Positions 25,157 through 33,052 of a stretch of DNA of 64,000 nucleotides are shown here, piece after piece (within the stretch, counting starts at the first letter, position 1; the number at the start of each line of letters is the position of its first letter). The position numbers were made by a program, and so were the translations under genes. The notes beneath the pieces were generated by a model. That model searched no databases, was not told the DNA's origin, and saw only the letters and a program-made list of their open reading frames with translations. The stretch is from Mycobacterium sp. JS623 (lineage in GTDB: Bacteria; Actinomycetota; Actinomycetes; Mycobacteriales; Mycobacteriaceae): NCBI RefSeq assembly GCF_000328565.1, contig NC_019966.1, positions 868,001-932,000 on the forward strand, read 5' to 3'.

Positions 25157-27529
25157 TCATTGAATGCTGACGCGCTTGCCGGTGAGCCACGCGAAGAACT
25201 CGTCGGCCGAAAACACCGGCTTGCCGTACTCCTGCGCCTTGCGGGCCTTGCCCGACTGGGTGCCGGCTTCCGCGGTCACCAGCACCTCGCACCACGTCTT
25301 CGTCACGGACTTCACCGGCGCCAGGCCGACCCCCGACGCCAGCCGCTCCATTTCATCGCGCTCAACGATCCGCCCGCGCGAGTCCTGCGCCGTCCCCGTG
25401 AAGCAGATCCGCGCACCGGGTACCAGAACCGAGTCGATGTCATGACGCTCCGATAGGCAAGCGCCAGAAACGATCTCGGCGCCAAGGAACGCCTCTGCCT
25501 CCCGCAGCCGTTCGGCCACCGCATCGGTCAGGGCTACGCGGGACGCTGCCGCACAAAGCTGGTCGGCCACCGATTGCCGCGCCGCCGCGATCCACGGCGT
25601 CTCGTCATCGCCCTGCACCTCTGCGGCCGACGACCCTCGCAGCAGGATCGCGCTGAGATCACGGCTGACCCGTAGCAGCGCCGACAAAGCGGGCAGATGG
25701 CTGGCCGCCGGCGTCGGCGCATCGTCGTCGCGGCTGACCAACAGGCCCGACACTGATTCGGCGGATTCCGGTTCCTCGAACGCCGACGCGCCACCGTCAT
25801 CAACGTCCGCGCTGGTATGCGCGTTCAGCGCCGTCCGCGCCCGTCCCAGCGCCGTCGATGCCCTCGCGGTTCCAGCCAGATTCAGGCCCAACGGCATTGG
25901 CGTCACGTGGCCCAGCCGCTTCAACTCGAAGTCGATCAGCCCGAGCGTCTCGTCGATGCCGAACCCGACCGGCGTGTAGCCCGCCAGCATCGGTGCGATC
26001 ACCGCCCACGCCTCCCGCAGCCTCGGCGCCAACAGCACATCGGACACCGTGATCCCGTATGGCTGACGGGCGTCGGCCAAGTCGCGTTGCGGATTGACCA
26101 CCGTCGACACCGCCGTCCCGTCGTCGAAGGCCACCGCCAACTCCACTGGCCGCGGCCGCGACATCCGTCCCTCGTCGCCGACCGTCAGGAGGCCGATCCC
26201 GCAATACCGCCGCACCCGATCGTCGCGCACTGCGCTGCGCAGGAACCGTGCGATGCGGCGGTCAACCTTCAAATCCTTCGGCAGCACAGGGCGTTTCAGC
26301 ACCAGCCCATTCATCGACGTGCACCGGCTCAGCGCCACGTACAGCTGACCGGTCGAGAACATCCCGCCCGTCAGGTCCACCATCAACCGGTCCAACGTCT
26401 GGCCCTGGCTCTTGTGGATCGTGATCGCCCAGGCCAGCTTGAACGGCAGCTGGGTATACGAGCCGATCACTTCACGGGCCAGCGAACCGCCCGCCACCAC
26501 CGGCCGGGTTGCCTCCCAGGTGTACGGCGTCACGTCCGCGCAGGAGCCGTCGGGAAACTCGACCTCGACAATGGCTCCAAAGCGGTCGTAATCGACACCG
26601 ACGACTCGGCCGATGGTGCCGTTGACCCAGCGGTCGCCCTGATCGTTGTTGAGCATCATCACCTGTGCGCCGACCTTGAACCGCAGCGTCTCCTCGACGG
26701 GCGGGTCGAACAACGACAGGTCGCCCGATATGCGGGCGTGGTGGACCAACTCGTCGCCGGGCAACCGTTCTAGCTGCTGACGGTTGCGCGCCGTAACCAG
26801 GCGATTGGTCGGCGCCAGCGTCAGCCAGAACTCGCCCTCGGGCGGGACGAAGTCGGGATACGTGCGTGCGTTCAGCTGCTGTTGGGCGTGACCCAACAGC
26901 ACGCCTTCGCGAATTTCGTTGAGAATGGCGGTCATTCGATCGTCGCCGAGCTGCCGGAACACCGTCGTCAACGCCACGGTCGGAAAGTCGTCACGTCGGA
27001 AACTGTTGGCGGAGAAGAAGTACGGCGTTTCGTAGGTGGTCGAGAAGAAGTCAGCCTCACCCTCGGTGACCACCGGCGGAAGTTGGTACAGATCGCCGAC
27101 GAGCACGATCTGCACACCACCGAACGGCTTGCCCTGCGCCGGTCCGAACCGCTCCAGCGCCGCGGCCAGCATGTCGAACACGTCGGCCCGCACCATCGAC
27201 GCCTCGTCGATGATCAACGTGTCCAGCGACGCCAGCGTCTTGGTGAACCGCCCCGGCCGGTAGCCGCCATCGCGGACGTCGTGCAGCGTTGTCGTGGTGC
27301 GGAACCCGAACAGCCGATGAATCGTGTACCCGTCGACGTTGAGAGCGGCGATGCCGGTGGGTGCGACCACCACGACGTTGCGCTCGGTCTCGGCGATGAA
27401 CCGACGGATCAGCGTCGACTTACCAGTGCCCGCCTTGCCCGTCAGGAAGAGGTGCTGGCCCTCGGCCAGCGTTGCCAGCGCGTGTTTGAACTCGTCGGTG
27501 AGGACGAGCTCGCCCGGCGCAGGACCCAC
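25157..27529 (-). CDS. PIF1-like helicase with degenerate DnaQ-type domain and BRCT domain
   Basis: 790 residues. The N-terminal 430 form a superfamily 1B helicase related to PIF1/RecD2: Walker A LTGKAGTGKST (about 29-39), Walker B LIIDEASM (about 106), the sensor VGDLYQLPP (about 145) and the C-terminal ITIHKSQGQTLD (about 370). Residues about 460-550 look like a DEDDh exonuclease (WxVVNPxR-like VVNPQRDL, YGITVSDV, APMLAGYTPVGF) but lack the metal-binding acidic and His residues. Residues about 704-785 resemble a BRCT domain (GARICFTGTAQDSRGRIVERDEM...FSADEFFAWL). Start GTG 27529. The likely role is DNA unwinding in repair; the dead nuclease fold may be structural. Confidence 0.85.
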   Translation of the reverse strand: MGPAPGELVLTDEFKHALATLAEGQHLFLTGKAGTGKSTLIRRFIAETERNVVVVAPTGIAALNVDGYTIHRLFGFRTTTTLHDVRDGGYRPGRFTKTLASLDTLIIDEASMVRADVFDMLAAALERFGPAQGKPFGGVQIVLVGDLYQLPPVVTEGEADFFSTTYETPYFFSANSFRRDDFPTVALTTVFRQLGDDRMTAILNEIREGVLLGHAQQQLNARTYPDFVPPEGEFWLTLAPTNRLVTARNRQQLERLPGDELVHHARISGDLSLFDPPVEETLRFKVGAQVMMLNNDQGDRWVNGTIGRVVGVDYDRFGAIVEVEFPDGSCADVTPYTWEATRPVVAGGSLAREVIGSYTQLPFKLAWAITIHKSQGQTLDRLMVDLTGGMFSTGQLYVALSRCTSMNGLVLKRPVLPKDLKVDRRIARFLRSAVRDDRVRRYCGIGLLTVGDEGRMSRPRPVELAVAFDDGTAVSTVVNPQRDLADARQPYGITVSDVLLAPRLREAWAVIAPMLAGYTPVGFGIDETLGLIDFELKRLGHVTPMPLGLNLAGTARASTALGRARTALNAHTSADVDDGGASAFEEPESAESVSGLLVSRDDDAPTPAASHLPALSALLRVSRDLSAILLRGSSAAEVQGDDETPWIAAARQSVADQLCAAASRVALTDAVAERLREAEAFLGAEIVSGACLSERHDIDSVLVPGARICFTGTAQDSRGRIVERDEMERLASGVGLAPVKSVTKTWCEVLVTAEAGTQSGKARKAQEYGKPVFSADEFFAWLTGKRVSIQ

Positions 27530-27634
27530 GCAACAAACGTAACCGCGCTCAGAGCCCGCTTAATGTGGCACGTGCCCTCCGCGGCGCTTGGGATTAATGA
27601 GGTCAATGTTACTGAAGGTGTAATCGTGGCGTCG

Positions 27635-27646
27635 GTGTCGCGACAC
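27635..27646. promoter_or_regulatory. 12-bp perfect palindrome upstream of DUF1942 gene
   Basis: GTGTCGCGACAC lies in the 210-bp divergent space between the helicase and the first DUF1942 gene, about 95 bp before the latter's start. It has the symmetry of an operator but no regulator is identified, and short GC palindromes do arise by chance in this genome. Confidence 0.3.
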
Positions 27647-27739
27647 GCACGGAACAAGATCAGAAATTTGCGTTTCGATTCTGACGCCGAAGGGTAACGT
27701 TCGCGCAGGTTAAAGCGTCGATCCACGAGGGGAGCCAGC

Positions 27740-28333
27740 GTGAAGGTCTCGAAATGGGCGGGAGCTGTTGCCGCCACAGCAATCGCATTGAGCTTTGGTG
27801 CTGTCGCAGCCGCGCCTGCTGAAGCGGCCAACAACATCAAGGAATACGGGGTGCCAGAGTCGCTGAACGATGTCTATGGCAACCCGATGATTACGTACAC
27901 GGTTCAGGGGCTGAGGCCCAGTTCGGACGCCGTGCCCCACAACGGCCGGCTGTATGAAGCGATGGTGACCAACGACGGCGGCATTCCTATCGCCGCGCTG
28001 TTCAACGCTCGCGCTCAGAGCGGAGCCAACTACCGGGTCATCGGTGGCGGCATCCCCGGAAAGCTCTATTTCGACGTCGTCGGCGACACTCCGAACAGCG
28101 TCGTCTATAACGACGGTGTCCAGGATCTGCTCGTGTGGGTTTCACCGAAGCCGATCTCCAGTGGTGCCCCGGACGTAACAGGGGAGTCGACTGAGGACAT
28201 CGGCGGTGCACCGGCCCCTGCTGGCGGCGAAGTGAGCGGTAACGACGTCGCTCCTCCGGTTGAGGCGCCGGCCCCCTTCGAGCTCACCCCGGCGGAGGTG
28301 GCTGAGCCAGGGTTCAACGGCGAACATCGCTGA
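27740..28333 (+). CDS. Secreted DUF1942 (MPT63-like) protein, long form
   Basis: 197 residues. A Sec signal peptide (MKVSKWAGAVAATAIALSFGAVAAAPAEA, cleavage likely before ANNIKEYG) is followed by the immunoglobulin-like DUF1942 domain known from the mycobacterial antigen MPT63 (about 30-130: YGNPMITYTVQGLRPSSD, LFNARAQSGANYRVIGGG, YFDVVGDTPNSVVYNDGVQDLLVW). A Pro/Ala-rich tail of about 65 residues follows, absent from the neighbour at 28754. The start is GTG 27740 after a GGGGAG ribosome site. Extracellular; function unknown. Confidence 0.87.
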   Translation: MKVSKWAGAVAATAIALSFGAVAAAPAEAANNIKEYGVPESLNDVYGNPMITYTVQGLRPSSDAVPHNGRLYEAMVTNDGGIPIAALFNARAQSGANYRVIGGGIPGKLYFDVVGDTPNSVVYNDGVQDLLVWVSPKPISSGAPDVTGESTEDIGGAPAPAGGEVSGNDVAPPVEAPAPFELTPAEVAEPGFNGEHR

Positions 28334-28753
28334 TCTTTCGTCACCGACGGACGATCACGTAACCCAAGTGAGCCGTTCGACGGAAGCTGTTCCGGCGCTC
28401 GAGGAGGTCGTCGGCCTCCTCGAGCCTCCGGAGCGGCACTACAGCGCTTGACCGGGGCAGTGAATTCGTAGGACCCGGAGTTGGTCGGGCGCCGTGTCGA
28501 TCACTGAATTCGTCGTCGGCGCCGACATGCTCGAACAACGTACGATGCCGCTCAAATCCTGTGGCGGAATCGCGTTTTCAACCTTGGTGACATGAACCTC
28601 CTCGACGGTACGGGTGTCCGACGCCCGTTTGCTGAACCGAACGCGGCTGGACCTTAACAATGCGCGTGCGCTAGGGGTTTCGACCGCTGCTGCCCGGGTA
28701 ACGCTGGCAGTACCAGTGCCTATTGGGCACTAGCCAGGGAGATAGGGGTGGAA
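28334..28753. other. Intergenic region between two DUF1942 genes
   Basis: About 420 bp with no credible gene. It contains a strong hairpin at 28397-28425 (described separately), followed directly by the palindrome CTCCGGAG at 28426-28433. The promoter of the second DUF1942 gene should lie in the right half; no clear -10/-35 pair was assigned. Confidence 0.5.
28397..28425 (+). terminator. Perfect 11-bp stem hairpin, possible terminator
   Basis: GCTCGAGGAGG and CCTCCTCGAGC form a perfect 11-bp stem around a 7-base loop, 64 bp after the stop of the first DUF1942 gene. There is no T-tract after it, as is common for mycobacterial hairpins, so a terminator is likely but an mRNA-stability or regulatory hairpin is possible. 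Confidence 0.5.
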
Positions 28754-29191
28754 ATGAAGAAGTTAACGGGAGCCGTCGCCGCGGCAGCGATCACGCTCGG
28801 CATGGGGGTCGCCACCATCGCGCCCGCCTCGGCGGCCAGCAACATCAAGCCGTTCGGCGAACCGGAGACACTGCTTGACCCAGCCACCGGATTTCCGACG
28901 ATCACGTACACGGTTTTGGGGCTGACTCCGAGCTCGGACGCCGTGCCCCACAACGGCCAGTTGTATGAAGCGACGGTGAATGTCGAGGCACGCGGAGCCA
29001 TGCCCATGGTTCCGATGTTCAACGCCCGCGCGCAGAGCGGTGCTAACTACCGCGTGATCGGCGGGACGGTTCCCGGGAAGCTCTACTTCGACGCGGTGGG
29101 CGACGCCCCGAACAGTGTCGTCTACAACGACGGAGTCCAGGACCTCCTCACGTGGATTCCCGGTCCTCCCGAGGGCGGCACCCGCCCGTAG
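28754..29191 (+). CDS. Secreted DUF1942 (MPT63-like) protein, short form
   Basis: 145 residues from ATG 28754, about 10 bases after GGAGAT; GTG 28748 in frame is possible. The signal peptide is MKKLTGAVAAAAITLGMGVATIAPASA, with cleavage before ASNIKPFG. The rest is a single DUF1942 domain (FPTITYTVLGLTPSSDAVPHNGQLYEATV, FNARAQSGANYRVIGGTVPGK, YNDGVQDLLTWIP). It is clearly paralogous to the gene at 27740, sharing whole segments such as FNARAQSGANYRVIGG, but lacks its Pro-rich tail. A tandem duplication of a secreted antigen-like gene. Confidence 0.87.
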   Translation: MKKLTGAVAAAAITLGMGVATIAPASAASNIKPFGEPETLLDPATGFPTITYTVLGLTPSSDAVPHNGQLYEATVNVEARGAMPMVPMFNARAQSGANYRVIGGTVPGKLYFDAVGDAPNSVVYNDGVQDLLTWIPGPPEGGTRP

Positions 29192-29356
29192 CGGGACTGG
29201 GGCGCGGCGAAAATCTGGCCTGACTGTGAAGGGCGGAAATCGCCCGCGCAACAAGACGATTACGAATGTGCGCAGGTCGGTGGTCCTGCGACGACGCCCT
29301 GCTGCTGCGTTTAGGATATGTGCGTCCCGGCCCTCGCCGAACCCAACGGAGAACAG

Positions 29357-30625
29357 TTGACGTCTACTCGCCCTGCCCAGCGTGCCTGTTTGGCGGTCGT
29401 CCTTGCGATCGTCGCGGTGCTGGGTGGTGTTGTCGTTTCCACGACTCCGGAATGTGGCGATCATTGCTCGACCGTGACGGCTGCTCCGGTCCCGCAGGCG
29501 GCATCGAAGCCCACAGCTCCGCAGCCCGCCGCGGTGTGGACCGCGCCGGCCTCGGGCGCAGAACACGTCAGTCCCTCGGGGCCGGTACTAGTCACTGCCA
29601 CGTCGGGGACGATCACCGGCGTCGAGATGCGCAGTGACTCGGGCAAGGTGATCCCTGGGGTGCTCACCCCGGATGGAACGGTGTGGAAGCCGACGGCTCA
29701 ACTCGGCTACGGCCGCAGGTACACGCTGACGATTGCCGCGCGCGGGCCGAACGGCATGCCGTCGCGCCAGACGTCGAGCTTCAGCACGCTTTCGCCAAGC
29801 AATCAGACCGAGGTGTACCTCGAAAACACCGCGGGTTCTCTGTTGCAGGACGGCGCGACGTATGGGGTTGGCATGGTTGTCGTCGCGAAATTCGACGAGC
29901 CGATCGAGAACAAGGCCAACGCCGAACGTCATCTTGTCGTCACGACCAACCCGCCGGTCGTCGGCTCCTGGAATTGGATCGACGATCAGACCGCACACTG
30001 GCGACCCGAAAAGTATTACGCCCCAGGCACTACCGTAACCGTCGCGGCGAATCTGTATGGCACACCGGTCGGCGACGGACTGTATGGCCAAGAAGACGAG
30101 CACCTGTCTTTCAAGATCGGTGACTCGCACGTGTCCATCGCCGACGACAACACCAAGCAGGTGAGCGTCTACGACAACGGCAAGCTGGTTCGCACCATGC
30201 CGACGTCGATGGGGATGGGCGGCACCGAAACCATTGGTGGTACGACGCTGAGCTTCTGGACGCCTCCGGGGGTGTACACGGTGATGGACAAGGCGAACCC
30301 GGTGATCATGGATTCGTCGACGTTCGGGCTGCCGATCAATTCGCGGCTCGGCTATCGCGAGACGATTCCGTACGCGACGCGCATCAGCAAGGACGGCATC
30401 TACATGCACCAGTTGAATGCGACGGTGTGGGCGCAGGGCAACACCGACACCAGTCACGGCTGCCTGAACCTCAATGGCGACAACGCGGCCTGGTTCTACG
30501 ACTTTTCGGTGCCCGGCGACGTCGTCGAGGTGCGCAACACCGGCGGGCCGCCGTTGAAGCTGTGGGACAACGGCGACTGGACCGTGCCGTGGAGTGAGTG
30601 GCGCAAGGGCAGCGCGCTGGCGTAG
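29357..30625 (+). CDS. L,D-transpeptidase (YkuD) with Ig-like domains
   Basis: About 422 residues. An N-terminal membrane anchor (ACLAVVLAIVAVLGGVVVS) is followed by a Pro/Ala linker, two bacterial Ig-like domains (about 75-250) and the YkuD catalytic domain (about 250-385). The active-site motif is IYMHQLNATVW...TSHGCLNLNGDNA with the catalytic Cys at about residue 369. Such enzymes make 3-3 cross-links in mycobacterial peptidoglycan from the outside of the membrane. Start TTG 29357 is supported by GGAG five bases upstream. No lipobox is evident, so it is anchored by the helix. A repeat-rich zone begins at its stop codon. Confidence 0.9.
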   Translation: MTSTRPAQRACLAVVLAIVAVLGGVVVSTTPECGDHCSTVTAAPVPQAASKPTAPQPAAVWTAPASGAEHVSPSGPVLVTATSGTITGVEMRSDSGKVIPGVLTPDGTVWKPTAQLGYGRRYTLTIAARGPNGMPSRQTSSFSTLSPSNQTEVYLENTAGSLLQDGATYGVGMVVVAKFDEPIENKANAERHLVVTTNPPVVGSWNWIDDQTAHWRPEKYYAPGTTVTVAANLYGTPVGDGLYGQEDEHLSFKIGDSHVSIADDNTKQVSVYDNGKLVRTMPTSMGMGGTETIGGTTLSFWTPPGVYTVMDKANPVIMDSSTFGLPINSRLGYRETIPYATRISKDGIYMHQLNATVWAQGNTDTSHGCLNLNGDNAAWFYDFSVPGDVVEVRNTGGPPLKLWDNGDWTVPWSEWRKGSALA

Positions 30626-30626
30626 C

Positions 30627-30747
30627 TGCTTCGGCGGCTCCGGGGATCCACGGCTTCGGCGACTCCGGGGATCACGGCTTCGGCGAGTCCGGGGATCACG
30701 GCTTCGGCGAGTCCGGGGATCACGGCTTCGGAGACTCCGGGGACCCA
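30627..30747. repeat. Five tandem copies of a 24-bp unit
   Basis: Units start at 30627 (degenerate, 25 bp), 30652, 30676, 30700 and 30724; the core is GGCTTCGGCGAGTCCGGGG followed by ATCAC. The third and fourth copies are identical and the others differ at a few positions. In one forward frame they would encode GFGESGDH repeats, but no start or ribosome site supports translation. The copies abut the L,D-transpeptidase stop codon and look like a variable-number minisatellite. Confidence 0.85.
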
Positions 30748-30817
30748 CTATCCAAAGTGCCCAGCTCTGGGCGACTTTGTCGCTAGTACCGACTGTGTCG
30801 CTAGGAGCCGGGCAATT
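30735..30817. repeat. 83-bp direct repeat, copy 1
   Basis: It runs from CTCCGGGGACCCACTATCC to GAGCCGGGCAATT and matches 30890-30972 with about three mismatches. Inside, CAAAGT-GCCCAG and CTGGGC-G-ACTTTG (30753-30779) form a 12-bp stem with one bulge and a 2-base loop. Its left edge merges with the last 24-bp tandem unit. Confidence 0.85.
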
Positions 30818-30889
30818 TAGATAGTGCCCTCAAACCGTTGGGGCAGTTCGGGGAAGTCAGGGGCCCCGCTGGCGTACGCCTTTTCGGGG

Positions 30890-30972
30890 CTCCGGGGACC
30901 CACTATCCAAAGTGCCCAGCTCTGGGCGACTTTGTCGCTAGTGCCGACTTTGTCGCCAGGAGCCGGGCAATT
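30890..30972. repeat. 83-bp direct repeat, copy 2
   Basis: Near-identical to 30735-30817, with the same internal hairpin. Upstream of it (30868-30889) the sequence GCTGGCGTACGCCTTTTCGG echoes the end of the L,D-transpeptidase gene (GCTGGCGTAGCTGCTTCGG at 30616), so the duplicated segment may originally have included that gene's 3' end. Confidence 0.85.
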
Positions 30973-31001
30973 CACATACCCGTGTGGGCGGCGGGCGCAC
31001 T

Positions 31002-31040
31002 GTCGCTAGTGCCGACTTTGTCGCCAAGAGCCGGGCAATT
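31002..31040. repeat. Partial third copy of the repeat (39 bp)
   Basis: The right half of the 83-bp unit, GTCGCTAGTGCCGACTTTGT to CCGGGCAATT, recurs here with one mismatch to copy 2. A more degraded trace (TTAGTGCCGACTTGTC) continues at about 31071-31086. The whole 30626-31111 interval has no supported gene. Confidence 0.75.
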
Positions 31041-31111
31041 TACCCACCGTGCATGCCGCAGGCGCACCGCCTTAGTGCCGACTTGTCAGTCGCCCCTGGC
31101 ACGGTCGACCC

Positions 31112-31456
31112 ATGACACACAGACGACAACTGCGTGGTGTCGAGCTTCGGTACGCGCTCACCATGTTTTTGTTCCAACACGGCCCCAAGACAGTCGAAGA
31201 GCTCATCGACGCGCTGGACTACCAATGCTTCGAGATTCCCGGCCGAGCCTCGAAGGTGGTGTCCGACGCACTGCGCGCCGAGATCGCGCACGGCCGAGTC
31301 ATCCGCCTCAAACGCGGCCGCTACGGCCCCGGCGAGATGCCCCGCTCCACCGAGTATCGGATACACCAGCGCGTGCTCGACCTTCGCGAAGAAGCAGCGA
31401 TCATCGCCAGCCACGCCGACAACGACGCCGCGTTCTGGGACGCGCTACTCGCGTAA
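31112..31456 (+). CDS. Small protein with predicted winged-helix fold
   Basis: 114 residues. The arrangement of helices and a basic wing (MFLFQHGPKTVEELIDALDYQCFEIPGRASKVVSDALRAEIAHGRVIRLKRGRYGPG) resembles a winged helix-turn-helix with the R-L-K-R-G-R-Y-G-P-G hairpin as wing, seen in small mycobacterial proteins of unknown function. Cys is nearly absent and there is no signal peptide. A role in DNA binding is an inference from the fold. It lies after the repeat region and converges on recD, whose last codons it overlaps by 12 bp. Confidence 0.65.
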   Translation: MTHRRQLRGVELRYALTMFLFQHGPKTVEELIDALDYQCFEIPGRASKVVSDALRAEIAHGRVIRLKRGRYGPGEMPRSTEYRIHQRVLDLREEAAIIASHADNDAAFWDALLA

Positions 31457-33052
31457 CCGCTGCGCCAGGCCAGACGCCCGCACCGCCCGCCGCTCAATCG
31501 CCACGCGGAGCGCCGCCTCCGACCCCACCACCCGAACCCGCTCCTTCGCGCGCGTCACCGCGGTGTAGAACAGCTCCCGCGTCAACAGCCGTGAATCCTC
31601 TTGCGGCAGTAACACCGTCACCTCATCGGCCTGGCTGCCCTGACTCTTGTGGATGGTCATCGCATGCATCGTTTCCACATCCGCCAGCCGACTCGTCGCG
31701 AACGTCGCATCCCCGATGACCGCCCTCAGCGCCTCGTCGCGCACCACCGTCACACCCGTATCGCCGTTGTACAGGCCCAGCCCATAGTCGTTCGCCGTCA
31801 CCAACACCGGCCTACCCGCGTACCACGACGACCAGATCGGGTCGCCCGTCTCCTCTGTCAGCCACCGCTCGACCTGCCGGTTCCACTGCGTCACCCCGAA
31901 CGGCCCCCGGCGATGCGCGCACAACAACCGATGCTCGTCCAGCACCTTCAACGCCGCCTGCTCGTCGCCAAGGATCGCCGCCGTCCGCAGCGCAATTGCC
32001 TGTCGGACAAGCACATTGCGCAACTTCTGCCGCGGATCCTCGGCGTCGATCCACTCGATGTGCTCATCGCCAGCCCGCAGCACTTCGATCGCCCGATCCG
32101 CATCGCCGACCCGAATGGCCGAAGCCAACGCCCCGATCGACTTGCCGAACCGATGCGACGTCTTCAGCGCCGCGGTCCTTGCCTCACCCAGCCCATCGAC
32201 CAGATCCGCAAGCACCGCGCCCGCCTCCACCGACGCCAACTGATCCGGGTCGCCGACAAGTATCAGCCTTGCGTCCGGCCGCACCGCCTCCAGCAGCCGG
32301 GCCATCATCGTCAGCGAGACCATCGACGTCTCGTCCACCACGATCACGTCGTGTGGCAGCCGATTTCCGCGATTGTGCCGGAACCGCGCCGACGTATCCG
32401 GCCTGCTGCCCAGCAGCCGGTGCAACGTCGTCGCGTGCAAGCCTGCCAGCGCCTCGCCATCCGCCGGCGACAACTTGCCGACCTCCAACTGCACCGCTTC
32501 CTGTAGGCGCGCCGCCGCCTTACCCGTCGGGGCGGCCAACGCGATCCGCAGCCGATTACCGCTTGCCAGCATCGCCAACAACCGAGCCACCGTCGTCGTC
32601 TTGCCCGTCCCGGGCCCACCCGTCAGCACCGTCAAGCCTTGCGACAGTGCAATTTCCGCGGCCGCTCGCTGCTCCTCGAACCCGGCCGGGAACAACCGGT
32701 CGATGTTGGAAGACACCTCGGCGGGTCGCGCCGAGACCATCGCCCGAATGTCATCGCACACCTGCTGCTCTTCGAGCCAGTACCTGTCGAGGTACAGCAA
32801 GTCGCCGTCGACCCGCAGCGCCGGCGGGCCGGTCAACAGCGGGCTGGCCTTCACCGCCGCCGCCAGATCCGCCATCTCCGGCGACGTCAGGTCGACGCAT
32901 ACCGAGCCGCCTCGCAACGCCCGCACCACCAGTGCGACGGCTAACGCGACCCGCTCGTCGGTCTCCTTGGCAAGCGCGGTAAGTCGTTGCGCAACATGCA
33001 CATCCGCCGGCGCGAAGAAGCCCGTATCGTCGACCACCAGTTCGATCGTCAT
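31445..33052 (-). CDS. recD: RecBCD subunit alpha, RecD helicase
   Basis: 535 residues, the 5'-3' superfamily 1B helicase of exonuclease V. Motifs are Walker A LTGGPGTGKTTTVARLL (about 155-170), VIVVDETSMVSL (Walker B), LVGDPDQLASVEAG, and the C-terminal TIHKSQGSQADEVTVLLP with YTAVTRAKERV. ATG 33052 overlaps the recB TGA in a 4-bp ATGA, so the start is fixed by coupling; the open upstream frame lies inside recB. It is the last gene of the leftward recC-recB-recD operon. In mycobacteria RecBCD acts mainly in single-strand annealing repair (established knowledge). Confidence 0.95.
   Translation of the reverse strand: MTIELVVDDTGFFAPADVHVAQRLTALAKETDERVALAVALVVRALRGGSVCVDLTSPEMADLAAAVKASPLLTGPPALRVDGDLLYLDRYWLEEQQVCDDIRAMVSARPAEVSSNIDRLFPAGFEEQRAAAEIALSQGLTVLTGGPGTGKTTTVARLLAMLASGNRLRIALAAPTGKAAARLQEAVQLEVGKLSPADGEALAGLHATTLHRLLGSRPDTSARFRHNRGNRLPHDVIVVDETSMVSLTMMARLLEAVRPDARLILVGDPDQLASVEAGAVLADLVDGLGEARTAALKTSHRFGKSIGALASAIRVGDADRAIEVLRAGDEHIEWIDAEDPRQKLRNVLVRQAIALRTAAILGDEQAALKVLDEHRLLCAHRRGPFGVTQWNRQVERWLTEETGDPIWSSWYAGRPVLVTANDYGLGLYNGDTGVTVVRDEALRAVIGDATFATSRLADVETMHAMTIHKSQGSQADEVTVLLPQEDSRLLTRELFYTAVTRAKERVRVVGSEAALRVAIERRAVRASGLAQRLRE

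Noticed and set aside
24211..25170. 319-codon plus-strand frame opposite the LLM oxidoreductase
   Set aside because: Antisense to a gene with clear family motifs; no recognisable domain and His/Arg-rich composition.
30627..30747. CRISPR array
   Set aside because: The 24-bp units are contiguous, with no unique spacers between them and no cas genes in the window.
30598..30786. Frame encoding GFGESGDH-type octapeptide repeats
   Set aside because: It starts inside the L,D-transpeptidase gene, has no ribosome site, and its repeat is fully explained by the 24-bp DNA tandem array.
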